Counted from the stretch's first letter, positions 5,982 through 12,332 are shown. The stretch is 14,469 bases of DNA from Mayfieldus sp038040285 (GCA_038040285.1 JBBPIN010000045.1:1-14469), one strand, 5' to 3'. Numbers and translations are program-made. Notes: generated by a model from the letters alone, not told the origin.

Positions 5982-6325
5982 TGGCTGGCCCCACTGCTCC
6001 GGTGCCCCCGTTTTCGGTTTTCGGACACGTGACGTTTGAAGCGGGCGATTTGGCCGTCTTCGACGTTTCGGACCTGGGGGATCGTCGTTGGGGTGCGCTT
6101 CATTGCGAGGACGCGAGCGGGGAGCATTGGACCGCCCTTGGGGACTATGGGTATTGCAAGGGGCTGCGAAGCGGCAAACGTCGGCGCGTTGTCAAAGGGG
6201 AGACTGGGGAGCGAGTTTCGCTTGAGGCGTTCCGCCCCGAGTGGGTAATCCGCGGCTGGCCAGATGAATGGCAATCGCTTGCAAAGCAAGGGACGCTTCC
6301 CGCGCTTAGGTGGGAGCGGAACTGA
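5981..6325 (+). CDS. Hypothetical phage-type protein (114 aa)
   Basis: A 114-residue protein I do not recognise. It opens with a proline-rich start, continues with a strand-rich core (GHVTFEAGDLAVFDVSDLG, WGALHCEDASGEHWTALGDY), then a basic stretch (GLRSGKRRRVVKG) and a tryptophan-rich tail (RPEWVIRGWPDEWQSLAK). There is no signal peptide or membrane segment. Its ATG overlaps the stop of the 21-aa frame (TAATG), and its TGA overlaps another ATG at 6325 (TGATG), so it sits firmly in a coupled gene chain. The position between a primase fragment and an HNH endonuclease suggests a phage early or accessory protein; that is inference only. Confidence 0.6.
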   Translation: MAGPTAPVPPFSVFGHVTFEAGDLAVFDVSDLGDRRWGALHCEDASGEHWTALGDYGYCKGLRSGKRRRVVKGETGERVSLEAFRPEWVIRGWPDEWQSLAKQGTLPALRWERN

Positions 6326-6632
6326 TGGCCCGCCAACCGACCGGCCAGGTCAGCGGACACGTCCGGCTCGCCAAGCGCAAGCGCGGCGACCGCCAGCCAG
6401 CGGGCGCGGTTATGGCGCGGACTGGCGCAAGACCCGCGCCGCGTTCCTTGCAGCCTTTCCCGTTTGCGTCGAGTGCGGCGCGGCGACGACGGTGCCCGAC
6501 CACGATCCGGTCACCCGCGCCGAGTTGGTGCGGCGAGGCGACCCCGACACCGATGCCTGGCATCACCTAGTCGCGCGCTGCGCGTCCTGCCACAACCGAC
6601 GGACTGCCGAAACGGTGGGGTCCGGGCGATGA
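6264..6632 (+). CDS. Small HNH endonuclease, phage type
   Basis: In this frame residues 48-114 form a compact HNH domain: RGYGADWRKTRAAFLAAFP, C68-x2-C71, the metal-site D79-H80-D81, H100-H101, then C106-x2-C109-H110-N111. The four cysteines make the usual structural zinc site. Such small HNH proteins usually lie near terminase genes in tailed phages and act with packaging. The start is a problem. The only ATG in frame is 6264, giving a 62-base overlap with the preceding gene, yet a well placed ATG at 6325 (TGATG) opens the neighbouring frame, MARQPTGQVSGHVRLAKRKR. A one-base loss near 6380-6405 would explain this; if so the gene is frameshifted. The 3' end overlaps the next gene (ATGA, 6629-6632). 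Confidence 0.68.
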   Translation: MNGNRLQSKGRFPRLGGSGTDGPPTDRPGQRTRPARQAQARRPPASGRGYGADWRKTRAAFLAAFPVCVECGAATTVPDHDPVTRAELVRRGDPDTDAWHHLVARCASCHNRRTAETVGSGR

Positions 6633-6754
6633 CGACGGAGACAATCGAGCACCCCCAAATCTTCTATCCGGCTAGAGGATTGCCCCTCCAGACGCGCGTA
6701 AAGGCCACGGATTGTGCGGGGTCTTTCGTGAGCGGCTACAAGGGCCGCCCGTAA
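6629..6754 (+). CDS. 41-aa phage-cassette micro-protein
   Basis: A 41-residue frame beginning MTTETIEHPQIFYPARGLPL and ending SFVSGYKGRP. Its ATG overlaps the TGA of the HNH gene (ATGA at 6629-6632), the standard arrangement for translational coupling. The peptide is soluble, with one cysteine (ATDCAGSF) and no membrane segment. No family is recognised. Its translation is inferred from the overlap and from the pattern of the other genes in this chain. Confidence 0.5.
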   Translation: MTTETIEHPQIFYPARGLPLQTRVKATDCAGSFVSGYKGRP

Positions 6755-6784
6755 GCGCGCCTTCGAGCTGTTAAAGAGGAACGA

Positions 6785-6880
6785 GTGGGGAGCCGACAAC
6801 TCAATCGCGTCCTGCCCGTCGACGCCTATTGCAAGGACGAGTGGCGTCGAAGCCGGCGTCGCTACACGGACCGATCATGA
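6785..6880 (+). CDS. 31-aa basic micro-protein
   Basis: A 31-residue frame from a GTG: MGSRQLNRVLPVDAYCKDEW then RRSRRRYTDRS. A clear ribosome binding site (AGAGGA, about 6775-6780) lies four bases upstream, and the stop TGA (6878-6880) overlaps the next ATG at 6877 (ATGA). The YCKDEWRRSRRRY segment is reminiscent of the C-terminal half of small zinc-ribbon peptides, but with one cysteine it could not bind zinc alone. The strongly basic tail suggests nucleic acid binding. No family is assigned. Confidence 0.45.
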   Translation: MGSRQLNRVLPVDAYCKDEWRRSRRRYTDRS

Positions 6881-7005
6881 CCGTGGGGCTCGTCGCCCTC
6901 GTCGCCCTCGCCCTGCTATGCCTGACTCTCTATCTGGAGCACCGCGTAGAGCGCAAGGTCCGGCGGGAGTACGAGGACGACCCCTCGGTCCGGCGGTTGC
7001 CGTGA
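6877..7005 (+). CDS. 42-aa single-pass membrane micro-protein
   Basis: A 42-residue frame, MTVGLVALVALALLCLTLYL followed by a charged tail (EHRVERKVRREYEDDPSVRR then LP). Residues 3-20 form one hydrophobic membrane segment; the rest is a charged, probably cytoplasmic, helix. The short pre-membrane N-terminus and the positive charge after it suggest an N-out, C-in topology. The ATG overlaps the preceding TGA (ATGA), and its own TGA (7003-7005) overlaps a GTG at 7002 (GTGA). In phages such peptides can be spanin-like, holin-like or exclusion proteins; nothing here decides between them. Confidence 0.55.
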   Translation: MTVGLVALVALALLCLTLYLEHRVERKVRREYEDDPSVRRLP

Positions 7006-7106
7006 CCCTCACCCATCGCGGTTGAAATCTTCCGTCGCAGGCGCTCGACGCCGTTGAGGCGTGGCTGACCGACTTGCTCCAGCAGATCGGGGCCGAGCAG
7101 CGCTGA
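7002..7106 (+). pseudogene. 34-codon coupled frame with an internal TGA
   Basis: A frame from GTG 7002, which overlaps the previous stop (GTGA), reads MTLTHRG, then TGA (7023-7025), then NLPSQALDAVEAWLTDLLQQ and IGAEQR to a TGA at 7104-7106. The part after the internal stop looks like an amphipathic protein helix. A single base change from TGG (Trp) to TGA would explain the break. It is therefore probably a dead micro-gene; recoding of UGA is possible but unsupported. Confidence 0.35.
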
Positions 7107-7255
7107 GTGGACCGGCAGATTGCAACCCAAAACTGCAACCCAACCACTGATTACGGACCGATACGGGACGGCACAGGACGGGAGTTAGATGCCAGCCTTT
7201 CCGCCCTACAGAGCCAAACCCGGTACGGGCCGGTACGGGCCATCATGGCGGCGCG
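7107..7255 (+). pseudogene. Truncated start of a further cassette gene
   Basis: A frame opens with GTG 7107 immediately after the preceding TGA (TGAGTG). It reads MDRQIATQNCNPTTDYGPIR, DGTGRELDASLSALQSQT and RYGPVRAIM before running antisense into the transporter gene, where its composition becomes arginine/proline-rich and non-protein-like. I read it as the first 45-50 codons of a gene cut off at the right edge of the cassette. The evidence is position and composition only. Confidence 0.25.
7121..7143. repeat. Short direct repeat near the cassette edge
   Basis: TGCAACCCAA occurs at 7121-7130 and again at 7134-7143, a 13-base period. A second tandem repeat, CGGTACGGGC, follows at 7221-7230 and 7231-7240. 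Short direct repeats like these can be recombinase or attachment-site elements, and they lie close to where the transporter gene is truncated. No partner site was found at the left edge. Confidence 0.3.
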
Positions 7256-7530
7256 CGGAGATGATGTCCGAGGACGCCGACCACCGACTGCACGAGCGAG
7301 ATCGGCGCCAGCGACAGGGCTGCGGCGTGAAAGCCCCAGGAGCCCATCGCGATCGCGATCCCCAGCGTGTACCAACCGGAGCCGAACAGCACCAGCGAGC
7401 TGTGCACGGGGCGGCGAAAGTCGACCGCGGGCGCCCGCCCGGCACCGCGCTGCTTGTAGAGGAAGCCGAAGATCGAGGTGAGGGCGGTCGCGACGGCGAG
7501 CAGCAGCCCCACCTGCACCGAGAGCGACAT
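7243..7530 (-). pseudogene. C-terminally truncated DMT/EamA-type transporter
   Basis: The frame encodes 95 residues, of which the first roughly 85 look like the N-terminus of a drug/metabolite transporter. Membrane segment 1 is VGLLLAVATALTSIFGFLY; a conserved-looking loop (RAPAVDFRRPVHSSLVLF) follows, then segment 2 (YTLGIAIAMGSWGFHAAAL) and the start of segment 3 (APISLVQSVV). Intact members have about 280 residues and up to ten segments. After SLVQSVV the sequence turns into GVLGHHLRAPP and stops, so roughly two thirds of the protein are missing. The break at about 7270 coincides with the end of the phage-like cassette, so I infer disruption by insertion or deletion. The gene follows the 74-aa gene by 55 bases in the same direction. 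Transport function is almost certainly lost. Confidence 0.6.
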
Positions 7531-7585
7531 GGGCCGCCCAGGGTAGCGGGGGCGCTCGGCGGCTCAGCCGAACTCGGAATGCCGC

Positions 7586-7810
7586 TCAGGCGGCGCCGGG
7601 CCCGCGCTCGTCGGTGTCGAGCTGGATCGCGCGGATCGAGTGCTCGTCGGGGAGCTTCTCCAGCACCTCGTGGATGACCCGTCCGACCAGCTTCTCGTCG
7701 TGCCCGAAGTCGTCGAGCAGCGACTTGAGCGCCGTGTGGGTGACCTTGAGCTGCGGCGGGGTCAGCTCGAGGTGGAAGTTGATGTCCCTTTCGTCCCGCT
7801 CGTCGCTCAT
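7586..7810 (-). CDS. Conserved small protein (74 aa), unknown function
   Basis: A 74-residue acidic protein starting MSDERDERDINFHLELTPPQ, followed by KVTHTALKSLLDDFGHDEKL and VGRVIHEVLEKLPDEHSIRA. It looks like a compact helical protein with no membrane segment, signal peptide or cysteine. The ATG at 7810 overlaps the stop of the acyltransferase gene (7807-7809) in an ATGA, so the two are co-translated. That coupling is the only clue to its job; a helper or regulator of the acyltransferase is a guess. I do not recognise the family. Confidence 0.65.
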   Translation of the reverse strand: MSDERDERDINFHLELTPPQLKVTHTALKSLLDDFGHDEKLVGRVIHEVLEKLPDEHSIRAIQLDTDERGPGAA

Positions 7811-9252
7811 CCCGCCGGCGCCTCCGCGGGCTCGCTTGCCTGCTGCTTGGGCTCAGACTCCTTGGCCGCTTCCAGCAGCTCCTCCAGCGACTCGGCGATC
7901 CCCTCGGAGATGATCTCGACATCCTCCATCGCGTCGTAGTCCGCAAGCAGGCCGAAGTTGATGCGGCCGTTGTAGCTCATGATCGCGATCGCCAGCGCGT
8001 GATTCTGGGGCAGGAAGGCCACCGGGAAGACCTCCTCCAGCTCGCGACCCAGCACGTAGAGGGGTATCTGCGGACCGGGGACGTTGGTGACGATCAGGTT
8101 GAAGAGGCGGGTCGAGAAGTTGATCCGCGAGGCCTGTGCCAGCAGCGTGGGGGGCGCGAAGTCGTTGAATCGGGAGATCACCTCGGCGCCGAGCGCCTGC
8201 TTGGACTGCTTCAGCTCTCCCATCGCCTTCCGCACGACCTGCAGCCGCCGCACCGGGTCCTCGACGTAAACCGGCAGCGGGCCGCGCATCGCGGCGATCC
8301 GGTTGCCGAGCTGCCCGCGGTCGTCCTCGGCCCGGATCGAGACCGGCACCAGCGCCCGCAGCTCCAGTCCTTCGGTTCTGATGCCGCGCCGGTCCAGCCA
8401 CTTGCGCAGCGCCCCCGTCACCACCGCCAGCACGACGTCGTTGACGGTTCCACCCAGGGCGTCCTTGATGCGCTTGAAGGTCGCCAGCTCGGAGCGAGCC
8501 CAGATGAAGCGGCGGTGAGTGCCTATCTCGACGTTGAGCGGCACGTCCGGAGCCGGGTTGGCGAAGTTCCAGGCCACCTCGCTCAGTGCCTCCAACCCTT
8601 CGCCGACCCGGCGGGCGGTCGCCTCCGGGTGCTGGACGGCATTTGCCAAGCGCTCCCCCGCCCTCAGGGGCACGGCCGCCACATCGGCAACCCCGCGGGC
8701 GACGAGCTGCACCGTCGAGGGCTCGGAGTTCGGGACCCACTCGCGCTCCTCCTCTGCCGGCTCGGGAACCGGCTGGACGTCGAAGAGCACCGTCGAGATG
8801 TCGACGCCGGCGACGCCGTCGACCAGCGCGTGATGGGTCTTGGAGAGAAGCGCGAAGCGATTCCGCTCCAGCCCCTGCACCAGCCACATCTCCCAGAGCG
8901 GCTTCGAGCGGTCGAGCGCCTGCGAGAAGACGCGACCGGTCAATCTGCGCAGCTGCCCTTCGGAGCCGGGGGAGGGCAACGCGGTATGGCGGACGTGGTA
9001 GGAGAGGTTGAAGGCGGGGTCGTCTGCCCACAGCGGCCTCCCGGCCTCAAACGGCGGGAAGACGAGCTTCTGGCGGAAGCGCGGCACGAGATCGAGCCGC
9101 GAGCGGACGTGGTCGAGGAAGTCCTCGTAGCGGGGCGGCGGGCCCTCGAAGATCAGCACCGCCCCCACATGCATGTGGCTGGACGAGGACTCGTTGGTGA
9201 GAAACGAGGCGTCTATTGAGCTGAGGCGGTCCAGATGCGACTGCGCGGTCAT
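7807..9252 (-). CDS. WS/DGAT-family O-acyltransferase (wax ester/triacylglycerol synthase)
   Basis: A 481-residue member of the bacterial wax ester synthase/diacylglycerol acyltransferase family, which joins acyl-CoA to a fatty alcohol or diacylglycerol to make storage lipid. It begins HLDRLSSIDASFL, typical of the family, and has the catalytic HHALVDG (H140, H141, D145, G146), followed by the second-half motifs TVNDVVLAVV and NVPGPQIPLYVLG. It closes with NHALAIAIMSYNGRINFGLL. Length and motifs match complete family members. I chose the ATG at 9252; the frame is open to 9354, but the extra 34 residues would run through the divergent promoter region and into ispH. It heads a minus-strand unit with the 74-aa gene and the truncated transporter. 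Whether it prefers alcohols or diacylglycerol cannot be told from sequence. Confidence 0.88.
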   Translation of the reverse strand: MTAQSHLDRLSSIDASFLTNESSSSHMHVGAVLIFEGPPPRYEDFLDHVRSRLDLVPRFRQKLVFPPFEAGRPLWADDPAFNLSYHVRHTALPSPGSEGQLRRLTGRVFSQALDRSKPLWEMWLVQGLERNRFALLSKTHHALVDGVAGVDISTVLFDVQPVPEPAEEEREWVPNSEPSTVQLVARGVADVAAVPLRAGERLANAVQHPEATARRVGEGLEALSEVAWNFANPAPDVPLNVEIGTHRRFIWARSELATFKRIKDALGGTVNDVVLAVVTGALRKWLDRRGIRTEGLELRALVPVSIRAEDDRGQLGNRIAAMRGPLPVYVEDPVRRLQVVRKAMGELKQSKQALGAEVISRFNDFAPPTLLAQASRINFSTRLFNLIVTNVPGPQIPLYVLGRELEEVFPVAFLPQNHALAIAIMSYNGRINFGLLADYDAMEDVEIISEGIAESLEELLEAAKESEPKQQASEPAEAPAG

Positions 9253-9322
9253 CTTGGTCCGTACCCTAGCGCCGCTGGGCAGGCCAATTGATCGATTCAG
9301 TCCCCCGCTACCCTTTGCAGCG
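9253..9322. promoter_or_regulatory. Divergent promoter region, acyltransferase / ispH
   Basis: Only 70 bases separate the two divergent starts, so both promoters must lie here or inside the genes. On the plus strand TACCCT (9309-9314) ends eight bases before the ispH ATG. On the minus strand TAGGGT lies about ten bases before the acyltransferase ATG. Neither gene has a good ribosome binding site, which would fit leaderless or nearly leaderless mRNAs. No confident -35 elements are seen. Confidence 0.3.
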
Positions 9323-10306
9323 ATGTCCTCCTCGGCGACTGGGGCCGCCGCCAAGCCGGCCCCGAAGAAGGTTCTGCTCGCGGCCCCGCGCGGCTACTGC
9401 GCGGGCGTTGATCGCGCCGTGCAGGCGGTCGAGCACGCCCTCGACCTCTACGGCCCGCCGATCTATGTGCGCAAGGAGATCGTCCACAACAAGCACGTGG
9501 TGCAGGAGCTGAGCAAGCGCGGCGCGATCTTCGTCGATCAGGAGACCGAGGTCCCGGAGGGCGAGAGGGTGGTCTTCTCGGCCCACGGCGTGGCGCCCTC
9601 GGTGCACGCCAACGCGGCCCAGCGCGAGCTGCGAACGATCGATGCCACCTGCCCACTGGTCACCAAGGTCCACGTGGAGGCGCGCAAGTTCGCCGCCGAG
9701 GGCTACACGATCGTTCTCATCGGGCACGCCGGCCACGAGGAGGTCGAGGGGACGACCGGCGAGGCGCCCGACAGCATCGTCCTTGTGCAGAGCGCCGACG
9801 AGGTCGACGAGCTGGAGATCTCCGACCCCGACAAGGTCGCCTTCATCACCCAGACGACGCTGTCGGTCGACGAGACGACCCAGATCATCGAGCACTTGCG
9901 GCGTCGCTTCCCGAAGATCGTCAGCCCGAAGTCAGACGACATCTGTTACGCGACCACGAATCGCCAGATCGCCGTCAAGCAGCTTGCCCGCGAGTGCGAG
10001 CTGGTGCTGGTTATTGGGTCCACCAATTCCTCCAATTCCAATCGCCTGGTCGAGGTCGCCCGCGAGCACGGCGCCGCCTCGCACCTGATCGACAACCACC
10101 TCCAGGTCCAGGACGAGTGGCTGGAGGGCGTGGAGACCGTCGGCATCACCTCCGGCGCCAGCGCTCCCGAGGAGCTGGTCGAGCGGTTGGTCGACCTGTT
10201 CCGCGAGCGTGGGGCCGAGGACGTTTCGGAGCTGCGCACCGTCGACGAGGACGTGCGCTTCATGCTTCCGAAGGAGATCCGCGAGGAGCTGGCCGCGCGA
10301 GCCTAG
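9323..10306 (+). CDS. ispH: 4-hydroxy-3-methylbut-2-enyl diphosphate reductase
   Basis: A 327-residue IspH (LytB), the last enzyme of the methylerythritol phosphate pathway. It reduces HMBPP to isopentenyl and dimethylallyl diphosphate using a 4Fe-4S cluster. The three cluster cysteines are present: C26 in RGYCAGVDRAV, C110 in DATCPLV and C208 in DICYATTNRQ. The substrate residues are too: AHGVAP, GHAGHEE, TTLSVDETTQI and the NSSNSNRL loop. The ATG at 9323 gives the usual length; the longer open frame from 9173 is antisense to the acyltransferase. The first 17 residues (SSSATGAAAKPAPKK) are a low-complexity lead-in. The gene stands alone on the plus strand and converges with the thioredoxin-like gene at a shared hairpin. 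The Fe-S assembly genes sufB and sufD are nearby, but no link is implied. Confidence 0.96.
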   Translation: MSSSATGAAAKPAPKKVLLAAPRGYCAGVDRAVQAVEHALDLYGPPIYVRKEIVHNKHVVQELSKRGAIFVDQETEVPEGERVVFSAHGVAPSVHANAAQRELRTIDATCPLVTKVHVEARKFAAEGYTIVLIGHAGHEEVEGTTGEAPDSIVLVQSADEVDELEISDPDKVAFITQTTLSVDETTQIIEHLRRRFPKIVSPKSDDICYATTNRQIAVKQLARECELVLVIGSTNSSNSNRLVEVAREHGAASHLIDNHLQVQDEWLEGVETVGITSGASAPEELVERLVDLFRERGAEDVSELRTVDEDVRFMLPKEIREELAARA

Positions 10307-10311
10307 ACACG

Positions 10312-10339
10312 CGCGCCCGGCTACGGCACGCCGGGCGCG
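10312..10339. terminator. Bidirectional hairpin between ispH and the thioredoxin-like gene
   Basis: CGCGCCCGGC (10312-10321) and GCCGGGCGCG (10330-10339) form a perfect 10-bp stem with an 8-base loop. It lies six bases past the ispH stop and covers the last codons and stop of the opposing gene, so it can serve both convergent transcripts. There is no U-tract, as is common in high-GC genomes. Confidence 0.55.
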
Positions 10340-11142
10340 AAGCTGACCGACCAGACTGCCATCTCGCCGGCGACGAATTCGAGCGCCAACCTGTGGGGCT
10401 CGTGCCGCGGATGGAGCGCCAGCTCGTACAGCGCGGCACCTTCGATCCGAACCGGGTCGGCAGGCTCGCCGTCCACCGCTGCTGCGATCTCGCCCTTTCC
10501 GTCGATCGTCGCGTAGGCGCCGCCGGCCTCGTAGTCCACCTCGAGACCGTCGTTGCCCTCGCCCAGTGCGAGCGGCCTGCCTTCGCCGGCAGGGAACAGC
10601 TCCGGGGTAGGCGGGATCACGGCGGCGTCCGGAGCGTCGGTGGCGCGTACCGGGTCCATGAGGGTGGGCAGCTCGCGCAGGGCGTCGCCTTCGCGCAGCT
10701 CCTCCTGGATGGCCTTTTCGGTCGCCGCGTAGTCGCCCTCGCCGAAGTGGTACCAGCGCAGCGCCCCGCCGCGTCCCCACAGGAACAGGCTCGGCCAGCC
10801 CTTGCAGCCGTAGTCGAACCACATCTCGCGCTCGGCGTCGATCGCGACCGGGTGCGAGACCCCGAGATGCCGCAGGCCGGCGCCGGCGGTGTCCGGGTCG
10901 GCGCCGAACGGAAAGCGCGGCGCCTGCACTCCGATCACCGATAGCCCCGCGTCAGCGTAGCGACGGTGCCACTCGCGCAGGTATGGCATCGCCCGCACGC
11001 TGTTGAGCTGCGCGAAGTCGAAGAAGTGAACGAGCACCGGACCGCTCGCCGTCAATTGCGGCATCGAGCGCGGCGGATCTCCGACCCAGCTGATGTCGGC
11101 GGGGAGATCGGGGACGGCGATGTCGGGGCGACCGGGACGCAC
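10321..11142 (-). CDS. TlpA/DipZ-like thioredoxin-fold protein without CXXC
   Basis: About 273 residues in two domains. The N-terminal domain has a thioredoxin/TlpA fold: PVLVHFFDFAQLNSVRAMPY, then LSVIGVQAPRFPF, HPVAIDAEREMWFDYGCKGW and the cis-proline WPSLFLW. The C-terminal domain (from about residue 180) resembles the beta-sandwich at the end of DipZ proteins. In DipZ the active site reads C-I-N-C-L-R-x-x-P-Y-L; here the aligned residues are Q-L-N-S-V-R-A-M-P-Y-L, so both catalytic cysteines are gone (Q45, S48). Disulfide chemistry by the normal route is therefore unlikely; binding or scaffolding is more likely. I see no signal peptide. Two GTG starts are possible, 11166 and 11142; I chose 11142 because AGGA lies seven bases upstream of it. 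Confidence 0.72.
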   Translation of the reverse strand: MRPGRPDIAVPDLPADISWVGDPPRSMPQLTASGPVLVHFFDFAQLNSVRAMPYLREWHRRYADAGLSVIGVQAPRFPFGADPDTAGAGLRHLGVSHPVAIDAEREMWFDYGCKGWPSLFLWGRGGALRWYHFGEGDYAATEKAIQEELREGDALRELPTLMDPVRATDAPDAAVIPPTPELFPAGEGRPLALGEGNDGLEVDYEAGGAYATIDGKGEIAAAVDGEPADPVRIEGAALYELALHPRHEPHRLALEFVAGEMAVWSVSFAPGVP

Positions 11143-11192
11143 GCAGGTATCCTGCCGGTCCGGCACCGATCAGGAATCAGGAGGGAGACATC

Positions 11193-11798
11193 GTGAAGAC
11201 CATCTGGCAGCGAATCGAGGACGCCCGAGCCCGCTGGGACGTGCTCCAACACCCCTTCTACCTGCGCTGGTCGGCGGGAGAGTTGAGCCGCGAGGAGCTG
11301 GCGAGCTACGCGGGCCAGTACCGGCACGCGACCGAGGCGATCGCGACGCTGTCCGAGCAGGTGGCCGAGGCGGCACAGGAGCGCGGCGAGCTGCGCCGCC
11401 ACGCCGCCGAGGAGGCCGACCACGTCGCGCTGTGGGATGGCTTTGTGGAGTCGGTGGGCGGGGAGGTCGACGCCGAGCCCACCCCCGAGACCGAGGCTTG
11501 CGTCGCAACCTGGACAGCCGAGGACGACCTGCTTCCGTCGCTGGTGCGCCTCTACGCGATCGAGAGCGGCCAGCCCGCGATCTCGCGCACCAAGCGTGAG
11601 GGACTAGCCGCTTTCTACGACGTCGGCGATGGCGAGGGCAACGCCTACTTCCGTGTCCACGAGAGTCTCGACGTCGAACACTCGGACGCGGACCGGGAGC
11701 TGATCGAGCATCACCTGGAGGGGGCCGACAAGGACGCTCTCGTCGCTGCCGCGGAGTCTGCCTTCCGCGCCAACTGGCGGCTGCTGGACGGCGTCTAG
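11193..11798 (+). CDS. Heme-oxygenase-like diiron oxidase/oxygenase (HDO), TenA/PqqC-like fold
   Basis: A 201-residue all-helical protein starting MKTIWQRIEDARARWDVLQH. It belongs with the TenA/PqqC/CADD-like group of iron-containing redox enzymes. A complete set of candidate diiron ligands is visible: E74-x2-H77 in EEADHVAL, E124 in YAIESGQP, and H156-x3-D160-x2-H163 in HESLDVEH. The last motif is the fingerprint of HDO enzymes such as UndA and SznF. Known HDOs use two irons and O2 for C-C bond cleavage, N-oxygenation or p-aminobenzoate formation; the substrate here is unknown. A strong ribosome binding site (AGGAGGGAG, 11179-11187) lies five bases before the GTG, suggesting high expression. 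The cupredoxin-like gene follows after six bases, so the two are co-transcribed. A thiaminase-type TenA is less likely because the metal ligands are present. Confidence 0.78.
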   Translation: MKTIWQRIEDARARWDVLQHPFYLRWSAGELSREELASYAGQYRHATEAIATLSEQVAEAAQERGELRRHAAEEADHVALWDGFVESVGGEVDAEPTPETEACVATWTAEDDLLPSLVRLYAIESGQPAISRTKREGLAAFYDVGDGEGNAYFRVHESLDVEHSDADRELIEHHLEGADKDALVAAAESAFRANWRLLDGV

Positions 11799-11804
11799 GT
11801 CCAA

Positions 11805-12332
11805 GTGCCGCGCTCCGCAGAGGGGCAGAACGAAGCCGGCGAACCGGCCCCGTACCGTCCGAGAAAGATCGGGCCTCCCGGTCCGGGGCCGGCCAAGCGG
11901 CCATCGCGCTGGCTGGACCGGATCATCGGCGTGGTGGTCGGCTTGGTGTTCGGGATCGGGGTGATAGTCGTCTTCGTCTTCAAGGGCAGCGAAACGACCA
12001 TCGACGCCCCACGCATCTCGGGCATCGACAGCGGCCAGCCGCGCCCGGGGCTGCCGCTGGGCAGCCCGCGCGTGCCTCTGGTTCGGGTGATCGGGGGCGC
12101 ACCACCGTCCAGTGGTCCGGTGCGGCTCGATTTCAAGCAGGGTCGGACGGCGCGCTTCGTGGTCGGCTCCGACCAGGAGATCGGGATCGAGATCCCCGGC
12201 TACGGCGTCAGCCGCACTGTCGGGCCGGGGCGGACCCTGGTCTCGTTCAAGGCGTCGAAGCGCGGCCAGTACCCGGTCGTCGTCTCCGCTTCCCACATCG
12301 ACGTGGCGACGCTGCGCGTGGCACGCCCCTGA
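11805..12332 (+). CDS. Membrane-anchored cupredoxin-like protein without copper ligands
   Basis: A 175-residue protein. Residues 1-38 are a proline- and charge-rich cytoplasmic stretch (PYRPRKIGPPGPGPAKRPSR). A single membrane helix follows at about 40-60 (IIGVVVGLVFGIGVIVVFVF), then an extracytoplasmic region with a proline-rich linker. The last 70 residues are a beta-strand domain (VRLDFKQGRTARFVVGSDQE, IEIPGYGVSRTVGPGRTLVS, GQYPVVVSASHIDVATLRV) that follows the strand pattern of cupredoxins. The copper-binding Cys and paired His of that fold are absent, so electron transfer by copper is unlikely. The GTG at 11805 lies six bases after the diiron-protein stop, so the pair is one unit. This protein may bind a ligand or partner outside the membrane; the family assignment is by pattern only. 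Confidence 0.62.
   Translation: MPRSAEGQNEAGEPAPYRPRKIGPPGPGPAKRPSRWLDRIIGVVVGLVFGIGVIVVFVFKGSETTIDAPRISGIDSGQPRPGLPLGSPRVPLVRVIGGAPPSSGPVRLDFKQGRTARFVVGSDQEIGIEIPGYGVSRTVGPGRTLVSFKASKRGQYPVVVSASHIDVATLRVARP

Larger units (their letters stand above)
5718..7270. mobile_element. Decayed phage-like segment with micro-gene cassette
   Basis: This segment carries a primase/polymerase fragment, an HNH endonuclease and a run of overlapping tiny genes, all on the plus strand. It is bounded on the left by a truncated DUF499 gene (about 5718) and on the right by a truncated transporter gene (about 7270). Gene types, overlaps and truncations at both edges point to a phage or integrative element remnant. 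No integrase, terminase or structural gene is seen, and no matching attachment sites were found at the two edges. Boundaries are approximate. Confidence 0.5.

Noticed and set aside
7999..9219. 406-codon plus-strand open frame
   Set aside because: It is antisense to the WS/DGAT gene, has a composition typical of GC-rich shadow frames, and shows no family motif.
9932..10822. 296-codon minus-strand open frame across ispH and the thioredoxin-like gene
   Set aside because: It is partly antisense to ispH and partly in a wrong frame of the thioredoxin-like gene.
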